Made by a program: the position numbers and the translations under genes. 64,000 nt of DNA from Cymbidium sinense (taxonomy: Eukaryota; Streptophyta; Magnoliopsida; Asparagales; Orchidaceae), in the NCBI GenBank assembly GCA_021442155.1, contig CM038214.1:57320514-57384513 (forward strand). Direction: 5' to 3'. Below are positions 21,729 through 32,226 of the stretch, one piece after another (the stretch's first letter is position 1; each line of letters opens with the position of its first letter). Under the pieces are notes generated by a model. That model was not told the DNA's origin. It worked only from the letters and a program-made list of their open reading frames with translations, and did no database searches.

Positions 21729-23890
21729 ATTAAGTAAACTCATAGGTTTAGGTTGATTTAGTTCATTTTTTATTTATTATGGTTTATTTTATTTTTTATT
21801 TTTATTTAGGCTTATTTTTATTTTATTTAGTTTAGTTTATTTATTTTATTTTTTAAGGTTTTGGTATAGGTTTATTTTTTAGTTCAATTTTATTTTTATT
21901 TTATTTTTAGGTATATCCTTTATTCTTTTTATTTTTAGGTTTAGGTTTAGATTTTTTTTTAAGGTTTAGGTTTTAAGTTTTTATTTTAGGTTTATTTTTA
22001 AGTTTTATTTTTTAGTTTAGGTTTATTTTTTTTTAGTTTATTTTATTTTATGTAGGGTTTGGGTTTAGGCTTAGGTTTAGTTTATTTTAGGTTTAGGTTT
22101 AGGTTGTTTATTTTAGTTTAGTTTATTTTTGTATAAGTTTAGGTTTTTTTATTTTAGGTTTAAGTTTTATTTTTAGTTTAGGGTTTAGGTTTTTTTTTAG
22201 GTTTTATTTTTAGGTTTATTTTTTAGGTTTCAATTTTTATTTAGTTTTTATTTTATTTTAGGTTTATTTTATTTTTATTTTAGGTTTAGTTTTTATTTTA
22301 TTTAGTTTTTTAATTTTTTTTAGTGTAGTTTAGTTTTTATTTATTTTATATTTTATTTTTTTTAGGTTTAGGTTTAGGTTTTAGTTTAGGTTTTTATTTG
22401 ATTTTATTTTTTTATTTTATTTTGTTTATGTTTTTATTTATTATATTTCTAGGTTTAATTTAGTTTAGGTTTATGTTTTTTTTTTTTTTAGGGTTTAGTG
22501 TTTAGGGTTAGTTGAGGGGTTAGGGTTTGGGGTTTAGGGTTTAGGGTTTACCATTTAAGGTTTCGGGTATAGGGCCTACATTTTAGGGCTTATGATTTAG
22601 GGTTTAGGGTTTTAGGATTTAGGTTTTTGGGTTTAGGTTTTAGGTCTAGGGTTCAGGTTTTAGTTTAGTGTTTAAGGTTTTTGGTTTTTTTTTTAATAGA
22701 GAACAAATTCATATTTAACATTTCTTCTTTTTGATTTCATCAATCGAGTAACACACCAAGTTTTCTAAGACAAACTAATGACATAGATAAAAAATGAGCA
22801 TGCATAGAGCAAATAAAAAACCTTCGATAACTAGAACCATCTCTATTATTATGACACAGTTCCATAAACAACAGATCAAATCCGTCGTTCTTAAAATTTT
22901 CCAATTCCCATCAGAACCACCCCTACCCCTCGAGTAGTGGTATCCACCATCATATCTGCAATCTCTCCCTCCACCACCAAGGTAGTAACCTCTGTCCCTT
23001 ATCCCATTTCCATAACCACCAGTGCTCCGACCACCACCTCCATATCCACCAGCACCTCCAAATCCCCCATCACCACTATGATAATCGTTGCCTCCACCTT
23101 TGCCTCCATCGTCAGATCTATACTGAGCCTGGTTGATGGTGATGTTCTTGCCATCAAGGTTATGCCCATTCTTAAGGTTTAGGTTTATTAGGTTTTAGCT
23201 TATTTTTTAATTTATTTAGTTACTTTAGGTTTAAGTTTAAGGTTTGGGGTTTAGGGTTATGGTTTAGGGTTTAGGGTTTAGGGTTTAAGGTTTAAGGTTT
23301 AAGATTTTAGGGTTTATGCTTTTAGGGTTTAGGGTTTAGGGTTTAGGATTTTAGGGTTTAGGGTTTTAAGATTTAGGGTTTATGTTTCGGGTTAGGGTTT
23401 AGTGTTTAGGGTTTAGGGTATAGTGTTCAGCATTTAGATTAGGGTTTTGAGGGATTACATTTTAGGGCATAGCATTAGTTTAGGGTTTAGGGTTTAGGTT
23501 TTAGGGATTAGGGTTTTTTTGTTTAGGGTTTAGGGTTTAGGTTAGTTTAAAATTCATTTAAATGTTTAAGGTTTAGGGGATTAGTTTAGGTTTATGATTT
23601 AGTTTAGGGTTTAGGTTTAGGGTTTATTTAGGTTTAGCATTTAGGGTTTAAGTTAGTTTAGGGTTTAGGTTTTAGTTTAAGGTTTAGGTTTAGGTTAGGG
23701 GTTTGCATTTAATGTTTAAGGTTTAGGGTTAATTTAGGATTTATGATTTCAAGTTTAGGGTTTATTTTACGGTTTAGGTTTTAGGGTTTAGCATTTAGGG
23801 TTTAGGGTTAGTTTAAGGGTTTAGGGTTTAGGGTTTAAGATTTAGGGTTTAGGGTTTAGATTTAGGGTTTAAGGTTTTTTTTTAAAAAAA
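21729..23890 (+). repeat. macrosatellite unit 2 (about 2.16 kb, with GRP)
   Basis: Anchor attaagtaaactcataggt, then about 770 bases of ordered AT-rich sequence, a TTTAGGG block, the antisense GRP fragment (22685-23173) and a second TTTAGGG block up to the next anchor. Confidence 0.8.
22685..23173 (-). pseudogene. GRP retro-fragment, copy 1 (C-terminal glycine-rich part and 3'-UTR)
   Basis: On the minus strand the copy begins at Lys-Asn-Gly immediately after telomere repeats and reads NGHNLDGKNITINQAQYRS, then Gly/Tyr/Arg-rich sequence ending SRGRGGSDGN. This matches the end of the RRM and the glycine-rich tail of class IV plant GRPs (GRP7-like), which bind RNA in nucleus and cytoplasm. RNP motifs, start codon and promoter are absent. 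The frame is open through the glycine-rich part, but the usual stop is lost (NWKIL). About 200 bases of 3'-UTR follow, then an A-tract and TTTAGGG array. Antisense Ser/Thr/Pro-rich frames over the same bases are shadows. Confidence 0.82.
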
Positions 23891-25270
23891 ATTAAGTAAA
23901 CCGATAAGTTTAGGTTTATTTAGTTTAATTTTTACTTATTTGACTTTATTTTATTATTTATTTTTATTTAGGTTTCTTTTTTATTTTTATTTAGTTTAGT
24001 TTATTTATTTTAGGTTTATTTATTTTAGTTTAAGTTTTTATTTTAAATTATTTTCTAGGTTTAGGTTTAGGTTTATGCTTATTTTTTACTTTGACTTTTA
24101 CTTTTATTTTATTTTTTAGGTTTAGTTTTTATTTAGGTTTAGGTTTAAATTTTTATTTTATTTTTTTAGATTTAGGTTTTAGGTTTTATTTTAGGTTTAT
24201 TTTTAGGTTTCATTTTTTGTTTAGGTTTAAGTTTATTTTAGTTTATTTTATTTTATTTAGTTTAGGTTTTCATATAGGTTTAGATTATTTTAGGTTTAGG
24301 TTTAGGTTTTATTTATTTTAGTTTAGTTTACTTTTGTTTAGGTTTAGATTAATTTTCTCTTGTATATTTTATTTTTATTTTAGGTTTAGGTTTTTTTTAG
24401 TTTAGGGATTAGGTTTTATTTTTTTATTTATTTTTAGGTTTATTTTTTAGGTTTAGGCTTTTATTTAATTTTTTTTAGGTTTATTTTATTTTTATTTTAC
24501 ATTTTGCTTTTATTTTATTTAGGTTTTTATTCTTAGGTTTATTTTATTGTTTAGTTTAGTTTAGGTTTTTATTTATTTTATTTTAGTTTATTTTTATTTT
24601 TTATTTTATTTTATTTTTAGGTTTAAGTTTAGGATTTAGTTTAGGTTTTTTTCTTTATTTTATTTTGATTTAGGTTTTTTTATTTATCTTATTATTACTC
24701 TTTATTTAGTTTAGGTTTAGGTTTATTGATTTCTAATATTTAGGATTTACGGTTTAGGATTTATAGTTTATCATTTAGGGTTTAGGGTTTTAGGGTTTAG
24801 GGTTTTAGGATTTAGGGTTTAGGTTTAGGGTGTAGTGTTTAGGTTTTAAGGTTTATGGTTTTGATGATTTAGGGTTTAGAGTTATCTTAAGATTTAGGGA
24901 TAGTTTAGGGTTCAGGCTTTAGGGTTTGAAGTTTTTAGGGTTTAAGGTTTAGGGTTAGTTTAGGGTTTAGGGTTTTGGGTTTTGGGTTTTAGGTTAGGAG
25001 TTTGTTATGGTTTAGGGTTTTCCAGTTTAGGTTAGGGATTAGAGTTTAGGGTTTTAGGGTTTAGGGTTTAGGGTTTAGGTTAGGGTTTTCTTATTTATTT
25101 TTTATTTATTTTATTTTGGGTATAGGGTTTATGGTTTTTTAGGGTTTAGGGTTTAGGGTTAAAGGTTGTAGGTTTAGGGTTTAGGGTTAGTTTAAATGTT
25201 TAGAATTTAAGGTTTTTGGTTTAAGATTTAGTGTTTAGGGTTTAGGGTTTAATGTATAGGGTTTTTTTAA
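23891..25270 (+). repeat. macrosatellite unit 3 (about 1.38 kb, no GRP)
   Basis: Anchor attaagtaaaccgataag, followed by ordered AT-rich sequence including the landmark ttttacatttt near 24490, then TTTAGGG repeats from about 24740 to 25260. No GRP insertion. Confidence 0.75.
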
Positions 25271-26069
25271 ATTAAGTAAACCGGCAAGTTTATGTTTATT
25301 GAGTTTATTTTTTATATATTTTAGCTACTTTATTTTCATTTTTTATTTAGGTTTATTTTTTATTTTTATTTAGTTTAGTTTATTTATTTTAGGTTTATTT
25401 ATTTTAGTTTTGGTTTTTTATTTTTGTTTATTATTTAGGTTTAGGTTTAGGTTGATTCTTATTTTTTAGTTTAGTTTTATTTTTATTTTATTTCTTAGGT
25501 TTAGGTTTTATTTTATATTTTTAGGTTTAGGTTTATGTTTTTATTTTATTTTTTTTAGGTTTAGGTTTTAAGTTTTTATTTTAGGTTTATTTTTAGGTTT
25601 TATTTTTTAGTTTATGTTTAACATTATTTTAGTTTATTTTATTTTATTTAGTTTAGGGTTTAGGTTTATTTTATCTTAGGTTTAGTTTTAGGTTTTATTT
25701 ATTTTAGTTTAGGTTTAGGTTTATTTTAGGTTTAGGGTTTAGGTTTTATTTTTTATTTATTTTTAGGTTTTATTTTTAGGTCTATTTTTTAAGTTTTGGT
25801 CTTTATTTAGTTTTTATTTTATTTTTATTTAGGTTTATTTTATTTTTATTTTTCATTTAGTTTTTATTGTATTTAAGCAATACTTGATGAATTAATCATG
25901 ACATGAATCCTTTAAAACACTATGTTAATGCTAGGGCGTCCGCTGGAAGCGACACACTATATGGATATTGAAAAATGTGCACGGGACGTTGCATCGATGC
26001 CCGAGTGCAGTGTTAAATAAGCAAGGGTTCCCACATTATGGATGGATGCGGCCAAAGAAGTTAGTCCAT

Positions 26070-27037
26070 AAAATCAGAATTAGGTTAGGAACTTAGAATA
26101 TTGGTACGCTTACAGGTAAACTAATGGAATTAATAGATATTATGGTTCATAGGAAGATAAATATTTTATGTGTTCAGGAAACTAAATGGGTTGGGGAGAA
26201 AGCCAAGGAGATTGATAGTTTAGGTTTTAAACATTGGTATTTTGGTAGAAGTAAAATTAGAAATGGTGTAGCTGTGATTATAGGTAAAAGTTTGAAGGAT
26301 AATGTTATAAATATTAATAGTTGCGAGATATAATTATAGATTTAAACATTATTATTGATACTAATATTATCAATATTATAAGTGTTTATGCTCCTCAAGT
26401 AGTTTTGGATGTAGGATGAAAAGAAATTTTATGGAATGAATTAGAGGGATTAATACAAAAGATACCTCTTAAAGAAAAAGTATTTATTGGAGTAGATTTA
26501 AATGGACATGTTGGTAGAGTGGTAGAAGATTTTAAAAGTATTCATGGTGGTTATAGAATTGGAGTGCCTCATGAAGAAGGTAGGACTATATTAGATTTTG
26601 CTTTAGCCTATGATTTTTTAGTTGCTAATACATTATTTAAGAAAATAGATGAGCATATTATTACTTATAAAAATGGATCTAGTAAAACACAGATTGATTA
26701 TTTTCTGATAAGAAAAATAGATTGTTTAGATTGTAAAGATTGTAAGGTCATTCCAAGTGAATGTTTAACTACCCAACATGAATTATTAGTCTTATATTTT
26801 AAGATGAAAGATTGGAACATGAGAAATAAATCAAATTACTATCCTAAGATTAGATGGGGGCACTTCAAGAGCATTAATAAAAATATTTTTAAGAGCAAGC
26901 TACAAGAGCTTAGAATTTGGGATGTTCATAAGGAAGCTAATGTGATGTGGGAAAAAGTAGCAAGTGAAATTAAGCAAGTTGCTCAAAATGTGCTTGGAGA
27001 ATCAAAAGGAAAAGCTTCTTTCAATAAAAATAGTTAG
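26070..27037 (+). pseudogene. RTE endonuclease domain
   Basis: From about 26070 the frame reads a start-region piece with NIGTLTGK, interrupted by an in-frame stop where a Trp is usual, then INILCVQETKWVGEKAKEID with the catalytic Glu. A frameshift lies between 26333 and 26519. Then follow VDLNGHVG, IDYFLIRK and TTQHELLVLYFKMKDW, the landmarks of RTE endonucleases. The open part 26519-27037 runs 172 codons and ends at a stop between two Trp-Ser residues (W*WS), from where homology continues. Confidence 0.85.
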
Positions 27038-27052
27038 TGGTGGAGTCAAAAT

Positions 27053-28839
27053 ATGCAGGAAAAGATAAAAAATATGAAGTGTTGTTATAAAAGTTGGTTT
27101 AGATGTAAAAACTCAGAGAATTGGGAAAAATATAAAGTGACATGTAGAGATTCTAAGAAATCAATATATGATGCAAAAAATTTAGCTTTTAGTGATTTAT
27201 ACAATAGATTAGATACCAAAGAAAGTAAAAGATGTATGTATAAGCTAGCTAACCAAATAGATAGGAGAAGTAAAGATCTAGTTCAACCAAGGTGTATTAA
27301 AGATGAAAATCATAGTGCTTTTCTTAGAAAATGATAATGAAAATAAGTGGATGAGGTATTTTGATAAACTTTTCAATGAATGATCTGAAAATAGGTTTGA
27401 TTTTAGCAACCTTAAAAAAAAAATAGAGAATTTTTTTATTCATTAGTAAATCAAAGTTAGAGAAGCTTTAAAGAAAATGAAATTTGAAAAATAGTACCGG
27501 ATGATATTCCAATAGAAGTGTGGAAATGTTTAGGAGATCAAGGAATTTCTTGGCTTACAAATCTTTTTAATGTTATTTTAAAGACTAAAAAGATGCCAGA
27601 TGAGTGGAGAAAGAGTTTGTTGATTTTTATATTTAAGAATAAAGGTGATGCACAAGAGTGTGCAAATTATAGAGGAATTAAGTTAATGTGTCACACATTA
27701 AAATTATGGGTGAGAGTAATTGAGCATAGGTTACGATGTGATACAAAAGTTTCTCACAATCAATTTGGTTTCATGTTAGGTAGATCTACTATTGATGCTA
27801 TACATTTATTAAGAGGTATGATGGAGAAGTATAGAAAAAGTAAGGAGGATCTATATGTGATATTTATTGATTTAGAGAAAGCTTATGATAAAATTTCAAA
27901 AGATGTTCTTTGGAGAGTTCTAGAAAATAAAGGAGTTAATATTGGATACATTCAAGTCATTAAGGATATGTATACTAAAGCTGTTACTTGAGTCCAAGCA
28001 CACAGAGGATTGATAAAATATTTTCCTATTTTAGTTGGATTACATCAAGGATTAGTTTTAAGCCCTTATCTTTTTGCTTTAGTTATGGATGTTCTTACTA
28101 GGAATTTATAAGAAGATGTACCTTGTTGTATGCTTTTTGCTAATGACATTTTAGTGTTGATAAGACTAGAGACGGAGTCCAAGAGAAACTTGAATTATGG
28201 AGGTCAACCTTAGAGTCTAAAGGTTTTCATTTAAGTGGATCTAAAACTGAATATATGGAGTGTAATTTTAGTTGTAGAAGTTAGAGTGGTAGTGTTGTGA
28301 CATTAGGTGAACAAGTCATTAAAAAGAGTGAGCGATTCAGATATTTAGTCTCTATTATTCAAAATGATGGTGAAATAGATGGTGATGTTATTAGTAGAAT
28401 TCAAGTTGGATGGTTGAAGTGGAGGAATGCATCTAGCATATTGTGTGATAGAAAAGTACCGTTTCAACTTAAGGAAAAATTTTATAAGATGGTGGTAAGA
28501 CTTACAATGAATTATGGTGCAGAATGTTGGTCAATAAAGGAGAAGCAAGAGACTAAGTTAAGTGTTGCATAGATGAGGATACTCAAGTGGATGAGTGGCT
28601 TTATTCTTAGAGATAAAATGTTAAATGAGTACATTCAAGAAAAAGTTGGAGTAGCACTAGTGGCAGATAAGATTAGAGAGAGTCACCTTAGATGGTTTGG
28701 CCACATAAAGCGTTGGTCGTCCACTGACTTGGTTAGGAGAGTTGATACATTAGATTTGCCTTATGTTAAGAAAGGTAGAGGCAGACCTAAAAATACATGG
28801 TTAAGATGTATAAAAATGACCTTAGCATACTTGAATTAA
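27053..28839 (+). pseudogene. RTE reverse transcriptase and C-terminal region
   Basis: 27053-27334 covers the coiled linker before RT. 27518-27991 contains GISWLTNLFNVILKTKKMPDEW, CANYRGIKLM and the motif A piece FIDLEKAYDK with the catalytic Asp. Motif B is near 28030-28090. Motif C reads FAND at 28136-28147 in place of FADD, so the first catalytic Asp of that motif is Asn. 28297-28572 and 28573-28839 hold the RTE C-terminal region (NYGAECWSIK, ESHLRWFGHIKR, GRGRPKNTW), separated by one stop. Confidence 0.87.
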
Positions 28840-29366
28840 ATGAGAATTTGACACAAAGTAAGACACAATGGAGAGGAAAGATTCATGTAGCTAACCCTAC
28901 GTAGTGGGATAAAAGCTTGTTGTTATTGTTGTTGTTGTTGTAGGTTTCTTATTTGTGAGTTTAGTTTAGGTTTTTATTTATTTTATTTTAGTTTAGTTTT
29001 TATTTTTATTTAATTTTATTTTTAGGTTTAGGTTTAGCTTTAGCTCTATTTTTAGGTTTATAATTTATTTTATTATTTTTATTTTATTATTTTATTATAT
29101 TTTGGTTTAAGTTTTTTTACTTATTTATTTTGAGGTATTATTTAGTTTAGGTTTAGGATTTTAGCTTTTTACGGTTTAGGATTTAATGTTTAGGGTTAGT
29201 TGAGGGTTTAGGGTTTAAGGTTTAGGGTTTATGGGGTTTAGGGTTTATGGTTTAGCATTCAGGGTTTATGGTTTAGGGTTTAGGATTTAGGGTTTAGGGT
29301 TTAGGGTTTAGGGTTTAGGGTTTAGGTCTAAGGCTCTAATTTTAGTTTATAGTTTAGGGTTTTTGG

Positions 29367-29852
29367 TTTTTTTTAATAGAGAACAAATTTAGATTCAATA
29401 TTTCTTCTTTTTGATTTCATCAACCAAGTAACATACCAAGTTTTCTAAGACACAAATGACTACATAGATTAAAAATGAGTATGCATAGAGCAAATCAAAA
29501 ACCCTAGATAACTAGAATCATATCTACTGAAAGACGCATTTCCATAAGCTAAATCGGATCATCCATTGTTCAATTTCTCTAGGTCCCATCAAAACTGCCC
29601 TAGCCTCTCAAGTAGCAAGATCTATTGTCATATCCCTGATCTCTCCTCCTCCACCACCACGGCTGTAACCTCCGTCGCACCTCCTGCCTCCATAACCACT
29701 AATGCTCCAACCACCACCTCCATATCCACCAGCACATTTAGATCCCCCACCACCACTATGATAACCACCGCCTCTGCCTTTACCTCCACTGTTAGATATA
29801 GACTGAGCCTGGTTGATGGTAATGATCCTGTTGTCAGGTTCTTCCCATTCTT
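29367..29852 (-). pseudogene. GRP retro-fragment, copy 2
   Basis: Minus strand. It starts at the same Asn-Gly as the other copies. After a one-base loss it reads NGKNLDNRIITINQAQS, followed by glycine-rich sequence (GGGYHSGGGGSK, GGRRCDGGYSRGGGGG). A second shift late in the glycine-rich part leads to a premature stop. The start of this copy is among the closest to functional GRPs. 3'-UTR and A8 tract are present, joined to TTTAGGG repeats. Confidence 0.82.
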
Positions 29853-30496
29853 AGGGTTTAAGTTTATTAGGTTTTAGGGTTTAGGTTTATTTTTTAATTT
29901 ATTTAGTTACATAAGGTTTAGGTTTAGGGTTTGGGGTTTAGGCTTAGGGTTTACGGTTTAGGGTTTAGAGTTTGGAGTTTAGGGTTTAGGGTGTTAGGGT
30001 TTCTACTTTTAGGGTTTGGATTTTAAGGTTGGAGTTTAGGGTTTAAGGTTTAGGGCTAGGGTTTAGGACTTAAGGTTTAGTGTTTAAGCTTTATGGTTGA
30101 GGGTTTGAGGTTTAGTTTAAACTTTAGTTTTAGTATTTAGGGCTTAGGGTTTAGGGTTAGTTTAGGGTTTAGGGTTTAGGATTTAGAGTTTTAGGGTTTA
30201 TGATTTAGGATTTAGGGTTTTGGGCTTAAGGTTAGTGTTAAGGTTTAGGGTTTAAGGTTCGGGGTTTAGAGTTTAGGGTTTAGGGTTTTGGGTTTAGGGT
30301 TTCGGGTTTAGGGTTTAGGGTTTAGGGTTTAATGTTTAGGTTTTTTTAGGATTTAGGGTTTAGGGTTTAGAGTCTAGGGTTTAGGGTTGTAAGTTTATGG
30401 TTGTAGGTTTAGGGTTAGTTTTAGGGTTAAGGGTTTAGCATTTAGGATTTAGGGTTTAGGGTTTAGGGTAGGGTTAAGGTGTTTTTTTTTGAAAAA

Positions 30497-32226
30497 ATTA
30501 AGTAAATCGATATATTTAAGTTTATTTAGTAGATTCAGTGTATTTTTAATTTATTTTAGTTTATTTATTTATTTATTTTAATTAGTTTAGTTTAATTATT
30601 CTAGGTTTATTTATTTTAGTTTAGGTTATTTATTTTAGTTTATTTTTGATATTTAGGTTTAGGTTTATATTTATATTTTAGTTTAGTTTTATTTTTATTT
30701 TATTTTTTAGGTTTAGGTTTTAGGTTTTTATTTTTGATTTATTTTCAGGTTTTATTTTTTAGTTTAGGTTTAGGTTTATTTTATGTTTATTTTATTTTAT
30801 TTTATTTAGGTTTAGGTTTAGTTTATTTTATGTTAAGGTTTAGGTTTTATTTTTTTTAGTTTTGTTTATTTTAGTTTAGGTTTACATTTATTTTATTTTT
30901 ATTTTAGGTTTAGTTTTTTTTTAGTTTAGGGTTTAGGTTTTAATTTTTATTTATTTTAAGTTTTATTTTTAGTTTTCTTTTTTAGGTTTAGATTTTTTAT
31001 AGTTTATATTTATTTTAATTTAGGTTTATTTTATTTTTATTTTCAGTTTAGTTTTTTATTTTAATTATATTTTTTTTATTTTTTTTAGTTTATCTTAGGT
31101 TTTTATTTATATTAGTTTAGTTTAGTTTTTATTTTTTATTTTATTTTTTTTTAGGTTTAGGTTTAGGTTTAGGTGCTTGTTTCTGTTTTTTTATTTTAAT
31201 TTATTTTTTGATTATATTTTGTCTTAGGTTTATTTATTTCTTTTATTTTTAGGTTTTATTTAGTTTAGGTTTAAATTTTTAGCTTTTTAGGGTTTAGGGT
31301 TTAGGGTTTAGAGTTTAAGGTTTAGGGTTTGAGATTAAGGTTTAGGGTTTAGTTTTTTTTTTAGGGTTTAGGGTTTAGGATTTAGAGTTAAGGGTTTAGG
31401 TTTTAGGGTTTAGGGTTTAGGGTTTAGAGTTTAGGGTTTAGGGTTTTTAGGGTTTAGGGTTTGGGGGATTTGGGTTTTTTTATATTAACAAAGAACAAAT
31501 TCAGATTCAACATTTCTTCTTTTCAATTTCATCAACGAAGTAACACACCAAGCTTTCTATGACACAAGTGATGACATAGATAAAAAATGAGCATGCATAA
31601 AGTAGATCAAAAACCCTAGATAAGTAGAATCTTCTCTACAATAAATATATAATTCCATAAGCAATAGATTGGATCGATCATTTTTCAATTTCTCTGGTTC
31701 CCATCAGAACCACTCCGGCCTCTCGAGTAGCGAGATCCACCATCATATCCTTGATCTCTCCCTCTATCACAACCATGATTGTAACCTCCGTCGCTCCTCC
31801 TGCCTCCATAACCACCACTTCTCTGATCACCACCTCCATATCCACTAGCACCTCGAGATCCCCCACCACCACTGTGATAACCACCACCTCTGCCTTCATC
31901 TCCACCATTAGATCTATATTGAGCCTGGTTGATGGTGATGTTGTTGCTATCATGGTTATGCCCATTCTTAGTGTTTAGGTTTAGGTTTAGGTTTATTAGG
32001 TTTTAGGGTTTAAGCTTTTTTTTTAAATTTATTTAGTTACTTTAGGTTTAGGTTTAGGGTTTAGGATTGAGGGTTAGGTTTTAGGGTTTAGGGTTTACGG
32101 TTTAGGGTTTTAGGGTTTATGCTTTTTTGGTTTAGGGTTTAGGGCTTTCTAGGGTTTGGGGTTTAGGGTTTAGGGTTTAGGTTTTAGGGTTTAGGGTATA
32201 TGATTTAGGGTTTATGGTTTTTTCTA
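30497..32226 (+). repeat. macrosatellite unit 5 (about 1.73 kb, with GRP)
   Basis: Anchor attaagtaaatcgatat. AT-rich part to about 31260, TTTAGGG block, GRP fragment at 31475-31969, short TTTAGGG block, next anchor. The TTTAGGG blocks on both sides of the GRP are shorter than in units 2 and 4. Confidence 0.78.
31475..31969 (-). pseudogene. GRP retro-fragment, copy 3 (frame intact to the stop)
   Basis: Minus strand. The frame runs from Lys-Asn-Gly at 31969 without any stop for 94 codons to tga at 31685-31687. It reads NITINQAQYRS, then glycine-rich blocks (GRGGGYHSGGGGSRGASGY, GGYGGRRSDGGY), and ends DGNQRN. This is the only copy whose whole coding part is undamaged. The N-terminal RRM, start codon and promoter are absent. 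The 3'-UTR is followed by A7 and TTTAGGG repeats. No initiator is available, so expression as a protein is not expected. Confidence 0.85.

Larger units (their letters stand above)
25878..28940 (+). mobile_element. RTE-type LINE, near full length, inactive
   Basis: About 3.06 kb. A short 5' region is followed by one ORF with APE endonuclease, RT and the RTE C-terminal region, and the element ends with a (TTG)n microsatellite at about 28917-28940, as plant RTE elements do. There is no poly(A) tail. The AT-rich array continues on both sides without other change. Stops, two frameshifts and a mutated RT active site make it inactive. I could not recognise a target-site duplication in this sequence. 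Confidence 0.9.
25271..30496 (+). repeat. macrosatellite unit 4, with GRP and split by an RTE LINE
   Basis: Anchor attaagtaaaccggcaag. The AT-rich part is interrupted at about 25877 by the RTE element and resumes at 28941. Without the 3063-base insert the unit is about 2163 bases, almost exactly the size of unit 2. The GRP fragment is at 29367-29852. Confidence 0.75.

Noticed and set aside
22937..23182. Ser/Thr/Pro-rich plus-strand frames over the GRP fragments (also 29566-29877, 31751-31978, 52850-53104)
   Set aside because: They are antisense to the glycine-rich frame. Complement of Gly/Tyr/Arg codons gives such sequence, and the homology to GRP lies on the minus strand.
24091..24321. Phe/Leu-rich frames in the AT-rich array (also 61825-62055)
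   Set aside because: Direct translation of TTTTA/TTTAGG words; no initiation context and no homology.
31678..31965. Val/Met/Glu-rich minus-strand frames over GRP copies (also 33782-34093, 52798-53013)
   Set aside because: They are in the wrong frame relative to the Gly-rich frame that carries the NITINQAQ homology.
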